From: B1 sp964355075
GTDB lineage: Bacteria > Bacteroidota > Bacteroidia > UKL13-3
DNA: 64,000 nucleotides
Reading direction: 5' to 3'
Assembly: GCA_964355075.1 (NCBI GenBank)
Contig: CAYHCF010000016.1
Span: 10,278 to 74,277, forward strand
Each line of letters opens with the position of its first letter. Position 1 is the stretch's first letter. The notes under the pieces are model-generated. The model had not been told where the DNA came from. It made no database searches and worked only from the letters and a program-made list of their open reading frames with translations. Both the position numbers and the translations under genes were made by a program. Of this stretch, positions 1 to 8,990 are shown piece after piece.

Positions 1-273
1 AAACAATACGGCTTTAGGATGGATGGCACTCAGTAAATCCATACAAGTGGCCGCCATGGCACTTCCCATTCCAAAATTAATAATGCTTATGTTTTCTGCG
101 GTGGCACTTTGCATGGGCTTATCCTTGCCCAACATTTCTACTTTGAATTGCTCAGCAAACAATTCAACATAATTGATAAAATTAGTAAGTAAAATGTATT
201 CTCCGAATAAATCCAAAGGCCTGCCGGTATAGCGGGGTAACCAATCACTTACTATTTCTTTTTTTGTTTTCAT
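1..273 (-). CDS. amn: AMP nucleosidase, N-terminal part (runs off window edge)
   Basis: An open frame reads leftwards from an ATG at 271-273 to the window edge, giving the first 91 residues. The N-terminus (MKTKKEIVSDWLPRYTG), the stretch GEYILLTNF near residue 24 and INFGMGSAMA at residues 65-74 match what I know of Bacteroidota AMP nucleosidases. These cleave AMP to adenine and ribose 5-phosphate in the cytoplasm and help control the adenylate pool. The nucleotide-binding and catalytic part lies beyond the window. It is divergent from the next gene. The family call is from remembered conserved motifs. Confidence 0.8.
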   Translation of the reverse strand, partial: MKTKKEIVSDWLPRYTGRPLDLFGEYILLTNFINYVELFAEQFKVEMLGKDKPMQSATAENISIINFGMGSAMAATCMDLLSAIHPKAVLF

Positions 274-318
274 GATGGGCAAGATACTTTTTTTGCTTCT
301 AACTAAGAAACGACTTTT

Positions 319-382
319 GCCACAAAGGCGGGAAGGCGCTAAGGGTGATGTATTTTCCTTCGCGTCTTAGCGTCTTCGTGGC
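319..382. repeat. Dispersed palindromic intergenic repeat
   Basis: GCCACAAAGGCG at 319-330 is imperfectly complementary to CGTCTTCGTGGC at 371-382, so the tract can fold into a long hairpin. Its core CTTCGCGTCTTAGCG recurs in similar form near 5405-5418 between other genes. It lies between divergent genes and codes for nothing visible. Confidence 0.5.
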
Positions 383-466
383 CCTATTTTTTGAGGCTAC
401 AAAGTAACGAAGGAACGAAATAATCATGCTTTGGCAGGTAATTTCTTTTATCCACTTTGTTTTGCC

Positions 467-474
467 TATTTTCG
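467..474 (+). promoter_or_regulatory. Candidate -7 element, probably leaderless start
   Basis: TATTTTCG matches the Bacteroidota -7 consensus TAnnTTTG except for one base. It ends exactly four bases before the ATG at 479. The same four-base spacing recurs at five other genes in this window, which suggests transcription starts at or next to the start codon. Confidence 0.4.
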
Positions 475-478
475 TAAA

Positions 479-1498
479 ATGAATCTACGAATCGTATTGC
501 TTATAAGCACCTTATTTTGTTTCAATGCCTCGGCACAAATAGCAAAAAAACTCTGCATCTCCTTCTATAACCAGGAGAATTTATTTGATACCATTGATAA
601 TCCAAATAAAAATGATGAAGAATTTTTACCCTTGGGAAAGTATAAATGGAACCATGAAAAATATACGAATAAAATCCATAATATGGCTAAAGTGATTCAT
701 GCCTTAAATGAAGATAAGGGACCGGATTTTTTAGGTATCTGCGAAGTTGAAAGCGATATCGCTTTACATGATTTGGCCATGCAATTAAACAGCGTTGGAT
801 TGAATTATAAATATTTGTGGTTTGAAGGGCCCGATGAGAGAGGTATTGATAATGCCCTGATATATAAACCTGAAAACGTAAAAGCAGCAAAAGGATTTCT
901 ATTTACAATTGATCCAAATGGTCTGAGAGGTGATCAAACCCGGGGCATTTTGATGTGTGATTTTATACTAACAAATATAGCAAGGATGGTGGTATTTATA
1001 AACCATTTTCCAAGCAGGCGTGAAGGAGAAAAAGAAAGCGAGTTTAAACGCTTATTTGTTGCCAAAACATTAAAACACATATCGGATAGCGTTGAAAAAT
1101 CAGACCCCAAATGCAAAATCATCATCATGGGTGATTTTAATGACTATCCCAATAATTTGAGCATTTCAGAAATATTGGGTGCTAAAAAAGATGTTTCTAT
1201 GATAAAAGGGAAAGGACTTTACAATCCCATGTACATGCTTATGGAGCAGGGCCTGGGATCTTATAAGTACAAGAGTGAATGGAATTTTTTAGATCAGATT
1301 ATCTTAAACCAAAGCCTTATTAATGACAAATCGAATTTAACTTATCAAACGAATTCCACCGGGGTTTTTAAGCAAGATTGGATGCTTGAAACGGAGGAAA
1401 AATATAAAGGAAATCCAAAACGAACTTTTGGTGGAATGAAATATATAAATGGGTATAGCGATCATTTGCCTGTTTATTTATACTTAGATATGAAATAA
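479..1498 (+). CDS. Secreted endonuclease/exonuclease/phosphatase-family protein
   Basis: The 339-residue protein begins with a signal peptide (MNLRIVLLISTLFCFNASAQ) and is therefore exported. Metal-binding and catalytic motifs of the EEP superfamily are present: GICEVES near residue 86, GDFND near 217 and SDHLPVY near the C-terminus. These enzymes cut phosphodiester bonds in nucleic acids, phosphoinositides or sphingomyelin; the substrate here cannot be told. I use ATG 479 rather than a start 48 bases upstream because it begins the signal peptide and sits four bases after a -7 box. The next gene, mnmD, follows after 12 bases on the same strand and may be co-transcribed. Confidence 0.8.
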   Translation: MNLRIVLLISTLFCFNASAQIAKKLCISFYNQENLFDTIDNPNKNDEEFLPLGKYKWNHEKYTNKIHNMAKVIHALNEDKGPDFLGICEVESDIALHDLAMQLNSVGLNYKYLWFEGPDERGIDNALIYKPENVKAAKGFLFTIDPNGLRGDQTRGILMCDFILTNIARMVVFINHFPSRREGEKESEFKRLFVAKTLKHISDSVEKSDPKCKIIIMGDFNDYPNNLSISEILGAKKDVSMIKGKGLYNPMYMLMEQGLGSYKYKSEWNFLDQIILNQSLINDKSNLTYQTNSTGVFKQDWMLETEEKYKGNPKRTFGGMKYINGYSDHLPVYLYLDMK

Positions 1499-1510
1499 TT
1501 ACTCTGCGAA

Positions 1511-2194
1511 ATGTTTCCTGAGATAATTATTGCGAAGGATGGATCAAAAACGTTGTTTAACAAGTCTTTAAACGAAACTTATCATTCAATCTATGGTGCG
1601 TTACAGGAAAGTCAGCATGTTTTCATCGAAGCCGGGTTCAACTTTCTTTATCAGCAAATTTCATCTGAACCAAATCGTAAAATATCAATCTTAGATATTG
1701 GTTTTGGCACTGGACTGAACGCTTTATTAAGCTATTTGGAAGCTGAGAGAAAAGGGGTGCAAGTGGATTTTTATGGAATTGAAATGTATCCGCTTCCATT
1801 TGTATTAATTAACGAATTGAATTACCAGAAAACATTTACCCCGGAACAACAATTTGCATTTAGAAATATGCATGAGAGCATCTGGAATGAACCTATATTA
1901 ATTTCCCGATATTTTACACTTTCAAAATTGGAAAACTCAATCCTTAGCTTTGAACCTGAACCAATATATAATCTAATTTATTTTGATGCATTTGGCCCCG
2001 AAAAACAGCCTGAAATGTGGACTGAAAATGTTTTCAAAAAAATGTTTGATTGTCTTTTGCCCAATGGCATTCTGGTAACTTACTCGGCAAAGGGAGACGT
2101 AAAAAGAAACCTTCGCGCCGCAGGATTTGAAGTATGCAGGTTAGAAGGACCACCGATGAAAAGGCATATCCTCAGGGCATTGAGGAGGAAATAG
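1511..2194 (+). CDS. mnmD: tRNA 5-methylaminomethyl-2-thiouridine methyltransferase MnmD
   Basis: This 227-residue protein is a stand-alone version of the methyltransferase half of MnmC. The SAM-binding loop LDIGFGTGLNA is at residues 61-71, FDAFGPEKQP (the DAFxP signature of this family) near 158, and VTYSAKG near 190. It would add the methyl group that completes mnm5s2U at the wobble base of several tRNAs. A tandem repeat starts seven bases after the stop. The next gene on the strand is an FAD oxidoreductase that could supply the preceding MnmC step. Confidence 0.85.
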   Translation: MFPEIIIAKDGSKTLFNKSLNETYHSIYGALQESQHVFIEAGFNFLYQQISSEPNRKISILDIGFGTGLNALLSYLEAERKGVQVDFYGIEMYPLPFVLINELNYQKTFTPEQQFAFRNMHESIWNEPILISRYFTLSKLENSILSFEPEPIYNLIYFDAFGPEKQPEMWTENVFKKMFDCLLPNGILVTYSAKGDVKRNLRAAGFEVCRLEGPPMKRHILRALRRK

Positions 2195-2200
2195 GAAATA

Positions 2201-2620
2201 GGACCCTTCGACAAGCTCAGGATGACAAGAAAGATGGGAAAGGGGAAAGGGGACCCTTCGACAAGCTCAGGATGACAAGAAAGATAGGAAAGGGGACCCT
2301 TCGACAAGCTCAGGATGACAAGAAAGATAGGAAAGGGGACCNNNNNNNNNNNNNNNNNNNNNNNNNNNNNNNNNNNNNNNNNNNNNNNNNNNNNNNNNNN
2401 NNNNNNNNNNNNNNNNNNNNNNNNNNNNNNNNNNNNNNNNNGGAAAGGGGACCCTTCGACAAGCTCAGGATGACAAGAAAGATAGGAAAGGGGACCCTTC
2501 GACAAGCTCAGGATGACAAGAAAGATGGGAAAGGGGACCCTTCGACAAGCTCAGGATGACAAGAAAGATGGGAAATGGGACCCTTCGACAAGCTCAGGAT
2601 GACAAGAAAGATGGGAAAGG
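2201..2620. repeat. 43-bp tandem repeat array, interrupted by assembly gap
   Basis: Eight starts of GGACCCTTCGACAAGCTC are visible at 2201, 2251, 2294, 2337 (cut by the gap), 2449, 2492, 2535 and 2578. The spacing is 43 bases apart from one 50-base step. The core CCTTCGACAAGCTCAGGATG is a partial palindrome and belongs to a repeat I know to be widespread in bacterial draft genomes, where it gives spurious proteins containing CHPELVEGS. A degenerate copy (CTGAGTTTGTCGAAGGG) occurs near 11970. Open frames across the array are not genes. Confidence 0.85.
2342..2441. other. Assembly gap (100 N)
   Basis: Exactly 100 undefined bases interrupt the 43-bp tandem repeat. A round 100 usually marks a scaffold join of unknown length, so the true number of repeat copies is not known. 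Confidence 0.95.
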
Positions 2621-2709
2621 GGAAATGGGATTGAAATGATGAATGTTGAATGATGAAGTTTGGGAAGTGATGAAGAGTCTAAAATGCTAAAAATAAATAT
2701 TGCCATATA

Positions 2710-3798
2710 ATGAATAATAATATGAATAAAAAAAAATACGATTACCTGATTATAGGCGGAGGATTGGCCGGATTCCAGTTTGCTCATCAGTTAAAAAAAA
2801 ACAATAAAAGCTTTTTGGTTTTTGATCCGAAAAATAAAAATACTTCCACTACCATTGCGGCCGGAATGTTTACTCCCATCAGTGGAAAACGGATGACCAT
2901 TAACTGGAAAGCGGATGAACTGATCGAGGAACTTAAAAATACATTTCTGGAAATTGAGCAGGAACTAAAATGCAGGCTTATTCATTTTGAAAATACGCAT
3001 CAGGCTTTTGGGAACAACAAAGAGGCAAATGATTTATGGTCGAAAATGGAGAATGAAAGTTTTGGTAAGTATATAGTTGAGACAAGTACCTGCGAGCCCT
3101 ATTTAAACGCTCCTGATGGTTGTTTTGAAGTAAATCAGACTGGTTGGGTGGAGACCGGCTTATACATTGAATCTTATGCGAAATTATTAGGGGATGAGAA
3201 TTGCCTGATCCATGAAATCCTTGATTACAACAAATTGGTTCAAACCGAAAATGGCTGGCAATATGGATCCTATATATTTGACAAAGTAATTTGTTGCGAA
3301 GGCTACCATGCGATCCAAAATCCTTACTTCAACTGGCTGCCATTTAAATTAGCAAAAGGTCAGGTTCTGTTGATTAGTTGCCCGGAAATAAATACCGAAA
3401 AAATTATCAAAAAAGGAGTTTATATGGTTCATCAGGGGGAGCAAATGTATAAAGTAGGTGCTACTTATGAATGGGATGATCTGGATGAAATACCCAATGA
3501 GAAAGGCAGGGCATTTCTTGAAAGCAAATTAAAAAATATGCTCAATATGCCCTTCGAAATTATGGATCAATATGCAGGTGTTCGTCCTGCTACCCGCGAC
3601 CGGAAAGCATTTTTAGGTGTACATCCACAAATACCAAATCTGTTTATTTTTAATGGCTTGGGTACTAAAGGTGTTTTTCAGGCACCCTACCTGGCCAAGC
3701 ACTTATACCAACATATTGAAGCTAAGCAACCATTAGAAGCGGAGGTGGATATCAACAGGTTTCCATCATTCTACTCTAGTAGGCAGTCACCAAACTAA
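2710..3798 (+). CDS. FAD-dependent oxidoreductase (DAO family), possible MnmC1-like partner of MnmD
   Basis: The 362-residue protein starts with a Rossmann FAD-binding motif (IIGGGLAG at residues 14-21). Near the C-terminus GVRPATRD (about 291) and GLGTKG (about 316) follow, the pattern of D-amino-acid-oxidase-fold enzymes that remove a substituent from a secondary amine. No signal peptide is seen, so it is probably cytoplasmic. ATG 2710 and ATG 2722 are both possible. The MnmC oxidase half has the same GVR(A/P)ATRD pattern, and mnmD lies just upstream across the repeat, so a split MnmC is plausible. A glycine or other amino-acid oxidase is the alternative. Confidence 0.65.
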   Translation: MNNNMNKKKYDYLIIGGGLAGFQFAHQLKKNNKSFLVFDPKNKNTSTTIAAGMFTPISGKRMTINWKADELIEELKNTFLEIEQELKCRLIHFENTHQAFGNNKEANDLWSKMENESFGKYIVETSTCEPYLNAPDGCFEVNQTGWVETGLYIESYAKLLGDENCLIHEILDYNKLVQTENGWQYGSYIFDKVICCEGYHAIQNPYFNWLPFKLAKGQVLLISCPEINTEKIIKKGVYMVHQGEQMYKVGATYEWDDLDEIPNEKGRAFLESKLKNMLNMPFEIMDQYAGVRPATRDRKAFLGVHPQIPNLFIFNGLGTKGVFQAPYLAKHLYQHIEAKQPLEAEVDINRFPSFYSSRQSPN

Positions 3799-3846
3799 GT
3801 TAACAATAATTCACTTGGCATTTTATTATTGCTGATAAATTGCATC

Positions 3847-4836
3847 ATGGAATGGCGTATCAAAAAAATTCACCTGGAGCTGAAATATACCTGGAAAATT
3901 TCGCGTAATACCAGTGAGTTCAAAGAGAATTTTATCATTGAAGCGAAAGATGGAAATTTTGTTGGATCAGGCGAAACTGCTCCAAATATCAGATACAATG
4001 AAACTTCGGAAATCATTACCAAAGCTTTTGAATTGTTTATGCATCTACCTGTTCATGAAATAAAATCTCTGGAGGATTTAACATTCCTTTTGCAGCAGGT
4101 AAAACTTCCAAATGCACTTCGTTTTGGTATTGAATCTGCTTATTTTCATTTATTGGCTCAAAAAAGTAACAAAAGCATTTATGAATTGCTGGGGGTAAAA
4201 GATCCCCAAAAAGTTGCTACCTGCTATACTTTGCCTATTATGGAGCTACAGGATATGGAGCCGTTTTATAAAAAGTTTCATTTGAACCGCTTTCAACACA
4301 TCAAAATAAAAATAAGTGAAGAAGGAGCCATAGAACACCTGAAAAGCTTGCACAAAATATCCAGTACCCCTATCATGATGGATGCGAATGAGGCCTGGAA
4401 GGATGTGGATGCCCTGATAAACTTCTTACATAAATTAAAACAGCTGCCTATCGCCTTTGTGGAGCAACCCATGCCAGCATCTTTTAAGGATGAGTATCTG
4501 TATCTGAAACAACATTCTCCTTTTCCGGTGATGGCCGATGAAAGTGTATTGGATCAGCCCGATTTCGACCTTTTGGAAAAACAGTTTGATGGCATCAATA
4601 TGAAACTGATGAAGGCCGGAGGTTATTTGAATGGTTTGAGAATTTTAAATGAAGCCCGTAAAAGAAATATGCAAACCATGGTAGGATGTATGGTTGAAAC
4701 CACACTGGGAATTAGCAGCGCATGGAACCTATGTGCCAACGTAAATTATGCCGATCTCGACGGCTGTTTACTCATAGCCAATGAACCCTTTCATATGTTA
4801 AAAGAAGAAAACGGGCATTTCTATAAAATAACATGA
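3847..4836 (+). CDS. Enolase-superfamily dipeptide epimerase (L-Ala-D/L-Glu epimerase type)
   Basis: The 329-residue protein carries the muconate-lactonizing subgroup layout: KIKIS near 150 (first catalytic lysine pair), metal ligands D179 in DANEAW, E206 in VEQP and D231 in ADES, and the second catalytic lysine K253 in NMKLMKAGG. It would epimerise dipeptides such as L-Ala-D-Glu released in murein recycling. ATG 3847 is preferred over an upstream TTG because the conserved N-terminus begins there. It overlaps the next gene by four bases (ATGA), so the two are translated together. Exact dipeptide specificity cannot be read. Confidence 0.75.
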   Translation: MEWRIKKIHLELKYTWKISRNTSEFKENFIIEAKDGNFVGSGETAPNIRYNETSEIITKAFELFMHLPVHEIKSLEDLTFLLQQVKLPNALRFGIESAYFHLLAQKSNKSIYELLGVKDPQKVATCYTLPIMELQDMEPFYKKFHLNRFQHIKIKISEEGAIEHLKSLHKISSTPIMMDANEAWKDVDALINFLHKLKQLPIAFVEQPMPASFKDEYLYLKQHSPFPVMADESVLDQPDFDLLEKQFDGINMKLMKAGGYLNGLRILNEARKRNMQTMVGCMVETTLGISSAWNLCANVNYADLDGCLLIANEPFHMLKEENGHFYKIT

Positions 4837-5312
4837 AATCAGCATCCCTCGCAGAAATAAAAAAGGAATTATCCTATCTCAGTCACTTGCAGCTGCTGGA
4901 AATTTGTTTGCGTCTGTCTAAATTTAAGAAGGTGAATAAAGACCTGATCAATTATTTATTGTTTGAAGCACATGATGAAGCGGAATACATCAAAAAGGTG
5001 AAAGAGATCATTGAATTGCGCTTCGAAGAAATGCCATTCAGCAGCTTGTTTTTTACCACAAAATATATCCGGAAAACATTAAGGATTGTTAAACTCTATA
5101 TTCAATTCAGCAGCAACAAACAAACCGAAATTGAACTAATGCTATTCTTCTGTGCTCAATTAAAAATATCGGTTCAGCAGTGGCGAAAATATGTGGCAAT
5201 AGCAAATTTATATGAAAGGCAATTAGATAAAATAAGCAAAGACCTCAGTAAATTACACGAGGATCTGCAATATGATTATACAAAAGAACTCGAAAAGCTT
5301 ATTCTGACATAA
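4833..5312 (+). CDS. Conserved-looking protein of unknown function
   Basis: This 159-residue protein starts within the stop codon of the epimerase gene (ATGA overlap). It is rich in Lys, Glu and Leu, has no signal peptide or membrane segment, and reads as mostly helical, with a likely coiled-coil stretch over the last 40 residues. I recognise no domain. The tight coupling suggests a role alongside the epimerase. Confidence 0.65.
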   Translation: MKSASLAEIKKELSYLSHLQLLEICLRLSKFKKVNKDLINYLLFEAHDEAEYIKKVKEIIELRFEEMPFSSLFFTTKYIRKTLRIVKLYIQFSSNKQTEIELMLFFCAQLKISVQQWRKYVAIANLYERQLDKISKDLSKLHEDLQYDYTKELEKLILT

Positions 5313-5360
5313 GCGTTTTTTTTGAATAGAAATTGACTTTTTATTTGTAGTAAAAATGGA

Positions 5361-5453
5361 GGCTACTAAGAAACAAAGAAACAAAAGGAAATAATCTTAG
5401 CGCCTTCGCGTCTTAGCGGCAAAAAAAAATAGTTTCTTAGTTCCTTTGTAGCC
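5361..5453. repeat. Dispersed palindromic repeat between convergent genes
   Basis: GGCTAC at 5361 pairs with GTAGCC at 5448-5453. Inside are complementary CTAAGAAAC and GTTTCTTAG segments and the same CTTCGCGTCTTAGCG core seen near 360. Lying between convergent genes, the hairpin could also end transcription from both sides. Confidence 0.45.
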
Positions 5454-5467
5454 CAAAAAATAAGTTA

Positions 5468-6988
5468 TCAAACAAACTTCAGTTCCTCAATAAAATCGCC
5501 GGCAATGGCGTGTTTCACACCCTTTGATTTAAGCCGGTCGGCAAGGGTTCCATGCAAATGAACTCCCAGTAAAGCCGCTGTTTTAGGTTCGTAACCTTGC
5601 GCCAAAAGGGAAGTGATGATGCCACTTAAAACATCTCCACTGCCTGCTGTTGACAATAATGGGTTTCCACTCATATTAAAATAAACAGAACCATCGGGCA
5701 AAGCAATGCTGGTGTGGGCACCTTTTAAAACAACAATGATCTTATGTTGGATGGCAAACTCTTTCTGGCGTTTTAACCTGGCTAAACTATCTTCACATTT
5801 ACCGGCTAATCTTTCAAATTCTTTTGAATGCGGTGTGATCACAGCCATTTCAGGAAAGGAGAAATCCTCATTAAGTTTCATTAATTGGGCACAGGCATTT
5901 AACCCATCGGCATCTATTAAAAGCGGTTTTTTTATTTGTTTCAACCAATTGCCAAATGCCATTACGGTATAAGGATGCAAACCCATTCCCGGGCCTACAC
6001 CTACGCAATCAAATTTTGCTGTATCCGGGAAATTCCTAAGTTCATACAATTCGTCATCAGTTTGCACCATTGCCTCCGGAAGGGCTGTTTGAAAAATGGA
6101 ATATCCCACCTTTGGAATATAGGCAGTTAACAATCCGCAACCAACACGCAAAGCGGCTTTTGCAGCCAATAAAGCTGCACCTATTTTCCCAAAACTACCT
6201 GCAACCAATAGGGCGTGTCCGAAAGAACCTTTATGTGAGAATTTTTCCCTAACCTTAAAATTCGATTGAACCCAATCTGATGAAATAAAATGAATATCAT
6301 TTTGACTATTCAAAAGAAAATCAGGGTGTAACCCAATGGGCAAGACCTCAAAATTACCCACAAATTCAAAATTTTCGGCAAGCATAAAGCATTGTTTCGG
6401 AACCTGAAAAGTGAAGGTTTGTTGTGCTTTAAAAACCGGTCTGGACGAATTCAAATCCATTGAATCTAAATCTGCCATTAAACCACTTGGCAGGTCAATG
6501 GAAACTTTATAGCCTTTTGAATCATTTAAATATTGAATCAAAGAAGCTGCCAGACCTATTAAGGGTTTATTTAATCCGGTTCCAAACAGCGCATCAATAA
6601 TAATAGAGGAGGAATGAATTTCAGGGAAATCAGATTCCTTTTGGAGGAAAGAAATATCAAGCTGTTTTCCATCCTGCAGTCTTTTTAAATTAAGGGCAAA
6701 ATCATTGGATGGTTTTGAACCTGTACTGAGGTTATAAACAGAGACTTTCAGACCCATTTCATGCAGCAATCTGGCCACTGCCAGACCATCTCCACCATTG
6801 TTTCCGGGTCCGCAAAAAACATAATATGGGATGGCTCCATTTAATAAATCCAATTCATTTAAATGAATTAAAAGAGCATCTTTAAAAGCCTTAGCGGCGC
6901 GTTCCATCAAATCAACTGAGGCAATGGGTTCATGCAAAATCGTGTATGCATCCCAATCCCTGATTTGTTTTGCATTTGGCAGCATCAT
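5468..6988 (-). CDS. nnr: Bifunctional NAD(P)H-hydrate epimerase / dehydratase
   Basis: About 506 residues. The N-terminal YjeF_N half contains CGPGNNGGDGLAVARLL and epimerises damaged NAD(P)H hydrate. The C-terminal ribokinase-like half ends in the phosphate-binding motif GSGDVLSGI and dehydrates the S-form using ADP or ATP. The fused form is common in bacteria and repairs cofactors in the cytoplasm. Two adjacent ATG codons (6988 and 6985) are the likely start, since the conserved N-terminus MLPNAKQIRDWD begins there. An in-frame extension to 7030 would add an unconserved 14 residues. Confidence 0.9.
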   Translation of the reverse strand: MMLPNAKQIRDWDAYTILHEPIASVDLMERAAKAFKDALLIHLNELDLLNGAIPYYVFCGPGNNGGDGLAVARLLHEMGLKVSVYNLSTGSKPSNDFALNLKRLQDGKQLDISFLQKESDFPEIHSSSIIIDALFGTGLNKPLIGLAASLIQYLNDSKGYKVSIDLPSGLMADLDSMDLNSSRPVFKAQQTFTFQVPKQCFMLAENFEFVGNFEVLPIGLHPDFLLNSQNDIHFISSDWVQSNFKVREKFSHKGSFGHALLVAGSFGKIGAALLAAKAALRVGCGLLTAYIPKVGYSIFQTALPEAMVQTDDELYELRNFPDTAKFDCVGVGPGMGLHPYTVMAFGNWLKQIKKPLLIDADGLNACAQLMKLNEDFSFPEMAVITPHSKEFERLAGKCEDSLARLKRQKEFAIQHKIIVVLKGAHTSIALPDGSVYFNMSGNPLLSTAGSGDVLSGIITSLLAQGYEPKTAALLGVHLHGTLADRLKSKGVKHAIAGDFIEELKFV

Positions 6989-7065
6989 AAGAAGGCAAAG
7001 ATAAGAAAAGTAGGACTTAAAACAGCTCATTCAAAGTTTTAATGATCAGGATTTCTTATCTGAAC

Positions 7066-7073
7066 TATATTTG
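7066..7073 (+). promoter_or_regulatory. Candidate -7 promoter element for the ABC exporter
   Basis: TATATTTG is a perfect match to TAnnTTTG, 15 bases before the ATG at 7089. No good -33 TTTG is seen at the expected distance. Confidence 0.35.
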
Positions 7074-7088
7074 CGGCAAAATTAATTT

Positions 7089-8963
7089 ATGGCAAAACGC
7101 AGTTTCAATAGTAATGGTAATTTGAAGAAGGAGCCGGAGAAGGCTAAAATTACCAAAGAGAGTCTGAGGGAAGCCCTTTTGCTTTTCAATTATATACGCC
7201 CGTACCGCAATAAATTTATTTTAAGCATGGTGTTTATTGCCCTTTCGGCACTCAGTACCATGATATTTCCTTTTTTATTGGGTAAAATGATTGATGCCGC
7301 AGCTCCTACGGCACATTTGCAATTGCCTCAAAATAATATGGGTGCCGGAATGTTGGGTTTTAATCTCAAAACGGTTCAGTGGAGTTTGAATACCATTTTG
7401 CTGCTCTTGTTTTTGCAACTTTCGGTTCAAACCATATTCTCGTTTATGCGGATTTATTTGTTAACCGAAGTGGGTGAAAAATCGCTTGCCGATATGCGTA
7501 CTGAATTGTATGGAAGGTTATTGAGTCAGCCGATGAGCTTTTACAGTGAGCAACGTGTGGGTGATTTGAGCAATCGCATCAGTTCGGATTTGTCGCAAAT
7601 ACAGGATGCCATTTCATTTACGTTTGCTGAATTTTTAAGAGGCATATTTACTTTAATAATTGGCTTGAGTTTTATTTTCTGGATATCAACCGAATTGGCT
7701 CTGGTGATGCTCGCAGTGGTTCCATTGATTGCTGTGGTGGCTGTGGTGTTTGGGGTGCGCATTCGTAAGATGGCACGTAAAGCGCAGGATCAGTTAGCCG
7801 AAAGCGGAACCATTGTGCAGGAGACTTTTCAGGGAATCTCCATTGTAAAAGCATTTACCAGTGAAAGCTATGAAATGAAAAGATATACGAGCAGCATCAG
7901 AAGTGTAGTTCAAACCGCTATTGCCAATGCACGTTATCGCGGAGCCTTTGTGAGTTTTATGATTTTTAGTGTATTTGGTGCCATTGCTTTTGTGATGTGG
8001 TATGGTGCCAAAATGATTGTTGGAGGGGAGTTGAGTGCCGGCGATTTAACCATGTTTGTGATCTTCTCTGCCTTTGTTGGCGGAACCTTTGCCGGATTTG
8101 CAGATATGTTCAGCCAATTGCAAAAAACATTAGGTGCCACACAGCGGGTGCGCGAATTGTTGCGTACCGAAGGGGAGTTGGTTCAGATTGATGATGAAAA
8201 AATAGAAATAAAAAACATCTTAAAGGGCAGTGTAAGTTTTGAAAAGGTTTCCTTCAGTTATCCATCCCGGCAAGATGTTGAGGTTTTGAAAAATATCACG
8301 CTTTCGGTTCAGACCGGTGAACAGATTGCATTAGTAGGCCCAAGCGGATCGGGGAAAACAACGATCGCTTCTTTGTTGCTCAAGTTTTATGAACCCAATA
8401 CCGGAGCGATTTATTTTGACGGCAGAAACAGCAAAGAATTTGGCCTGACTGAATTGCGAAAACAAATGGCTTTTGTACCGCAGGATGTTATTTTATTTGG
8501 TGGTTCCATCAGGGAAAATATTGCCTATGGGAAACCGGATGCAAGCGATGCAGAAATAGTTGAGGCCGCCCATAAAGCCAATGCTCATGAGTTTATTGAC
8601 CGCTTCCCGGAAGGCTATGAAACTATAGTTGGGGAAAGAGGAATAAAACTGAGTGGAGGACAAAGACAGCGGATTGCCATTGCCAGGGCTATTTTAAAGA
8701 ATCCGGCGATATTAATATTAGACGAAGCCACCAGTTCTTTGGATAGTGAAAGCGAACAATTGGTTCAGGAGGCTTTGGATAATTTAATGAAGGACAGAAC
8801 CAGTTTTGTGATTGCGCACCGCTTAAGTACCGTAAGGAATGCCAGTAAAATAGCAGTAATCAGCAAAGGAGAGGTGGAGGAACTGGGTTCACATGAAACC
8901 TTGATGCAAAATACCGACGGATTATATCGCAAATTGGTGGATATGCAATTAGAATGGAATTGA
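7089..8963 (+). CDS. ABC transporter with fused permease and ATPase (MsbA-like exporter)
   Basis: The 624-residue half-transporter has an N-terminal membrane domain of about six helices (residues 40-345). The nucleotide-binding domain has Walker A GPSGSGKTT at 417-425, signature LSGGQRQ at 521-527 and Walker B LILDEATSS near 541. It would work as a homodimer in the inner membrane, exporting lipids, lipid A or drugs; the substrate cannot be told from sequence. It is divergent from the nnr gene and is followed by a toxin gene on the other strand. Confidence 0.88.
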   Translation: MAKRSFNSNGNLKKEPEKAKITKESLREALLLFNYIRPYRNKFILSMVFIALSALSTMIFPFLLGKMIDAAAPTAHLQLPQNNMGAGMLGFNLKTVQWSLNTILLLLFLQLSVQTIFSFMRIYLLTEVGEKSLADMRTELYGRLLSQPMSFYSEQRVGDLSNRISSDLSQIQDAISFTFAEFLRGIFTLIIGLSFIFWISTELALVMLAVVPLIAVVAVVFGVRIRKMARKAQDQLAESGTIVQETFQGISIVKAFTSESYEMKRYTSSIRSVVQTAIANARYRGAFVSFMIFSVFGAIAFVMWYGAKMIVGGELSAGDLTMFVIFSAFVGGTFAGFADMFSQLQKTLGATQRVRELLRTEGELVQIDDEKIEIKNILKGSVSFEKVSFSYPSRQDVEVLKNITLSVQTGEQIALVGPSGSGKTTIASLLLKFYEPNTGAIYFDGRNSKEFGLTELRKQMAFVPQDVILFGGSIRENIAYGKPDASDAEIVEAAHKANAHEFIDRFPEGYETIVGERGIKLSGGQRQRIAIARAILKNPAILILDEATSSLDSESEQLVQEALDNLMKDRTSFVIAHRLSTVRNASKIAVISKGEVEELGSHETLMQNTDGLYRKLVDMQLEWN

Positions 8964-8990
8964 GCAGGCTAAGTGAGATTGGAAACCAAA

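Noticed and set aside
2080..2787. Long open frames on both strands across the N gap, with CHPELVEGS-type peptides
   Set aside because: They are translations of the 43-bp tandem repeat and of N bases. No start, domain or coding pattern supports them.
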